From Sphingopyxis sp. (GTDB lineage Bacteria; Pseudomonadota; Alphaproteobacteria; Sphingomonadales; Sphingomonadaceae): a stretch of 41,840 nucleotides of DNA. The position numbers and the translations under genes are program-made. The notes under the pieces were generated by a model, which was not told where the DNA came from, made no database searches, and saw nothing but the letters and a program-made list of their open reading frames with translations. Shown in pieces: positions 41,819 to 41,840 of this stretch. Location of the stretch: NCBI RefSeq assembly GCF_025869345.1, contig NZ_JAOZVW010000090.1, positions 1 to 41,840 on the forward strand, written 5' to 3'. Positions within the stretch are counted from its first letter, which is position 1. Each line of letters begins with the position of its first letter.

Positions 41819-41840
41819 ATTCATCCGGCGCTGAGAGAAT

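Overview
The window looks like the chromosome of a sphingomonad-type alphaproteobacterium (Sphingopyxis, Sphingomonas or a close relative). The basis is a very GC-rich, housekeeping-type gene set: an NDUFA9-like complex I-associated protein, UbiG, PtsP, KatG, a large TonB-dependent receptor, and a ybeY-corC pair. The intergenic regions are also crowded with small palindromic repeats of the kind that are abundant in this family. The genus is an inference; no rRNA or other marker gene is present.

Layout. 1-400: a repeat, an operator-like palindrome inside a promoter, and the 5' third of an SDR oxidoreductase gene. About 400-4185: a decayed mobile island of visibly lower GC. It holds a serine recombinase whose 3' end is fused antisense to the SDR gene, a frameshifted relic of a second serine recombinase, a tRNA-Asn-like 3' half, an AlpA-type regulator, and a P4-type tyrosine integrase beside tRNA-Leu(CAG). 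4185-6340: the tRNA, an NDUFA9-like protein and uppP. 6500-13700: gltD, a secreted DUF2059 protein and gltB on one strand (glutamate synthase). 13812-17611: a membrane acyltransferase and an LMW-PTP family phosphatase converge on an ATP-grasp enzyme and a polysaccharide deacetylase; this may be an envelope or exopolysaccharide modification set. 17838-22172: a small secreted protein, a GST, ubiG with an in-frame palindromic insertion, lysC, and an IspZ/YciB membrane protein. 22530-24707: katG. 25070-29969: a small glutamine-rich protein, a TonB-dependent receptor with an upstream DUF2292 gene, a nitronate monooxygenase-like flavoprotein and a proline-rich lipoprotein. 30036-32816: ptsP and a GFA-family protein. 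33152-36179: rarA, an mmcQ/yjbR gene and a serine hydrolase packed as one transcript. 36310-41628: a GT4 glycosyltransferase, corC, ybeY and a class A penicillin-binding protein.

How the genes fit together. Several genes serve the envelope: UppP recycles the undecaprenyl carrier, the class A PBP polymerises glycan, and the GT4 enzyme, deacetylase and acyltransferase are candidates for surface glycan work. GltBD and PtsP (nitrogen PTS enzyme I) are both nitrogen-related but lie apart and are not visibly co-regulated.

The most unusual signals are the palindromic repeats. One is inserted in frame inside ubiG. Its 34 extra codons account for the difference between this 274-residue protein and the roughly 240-residue UbiG norm. 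Related elements are nested inside one another at 19036-19313 and 39269-39520. No CRISPR array, rRNA gene or classical IS transposase was seen. Very long open frames antisense to gltB, ptsP, katG, the TonB receptor, rarA and the PBP are GC-codon-bias shadows and were left out.
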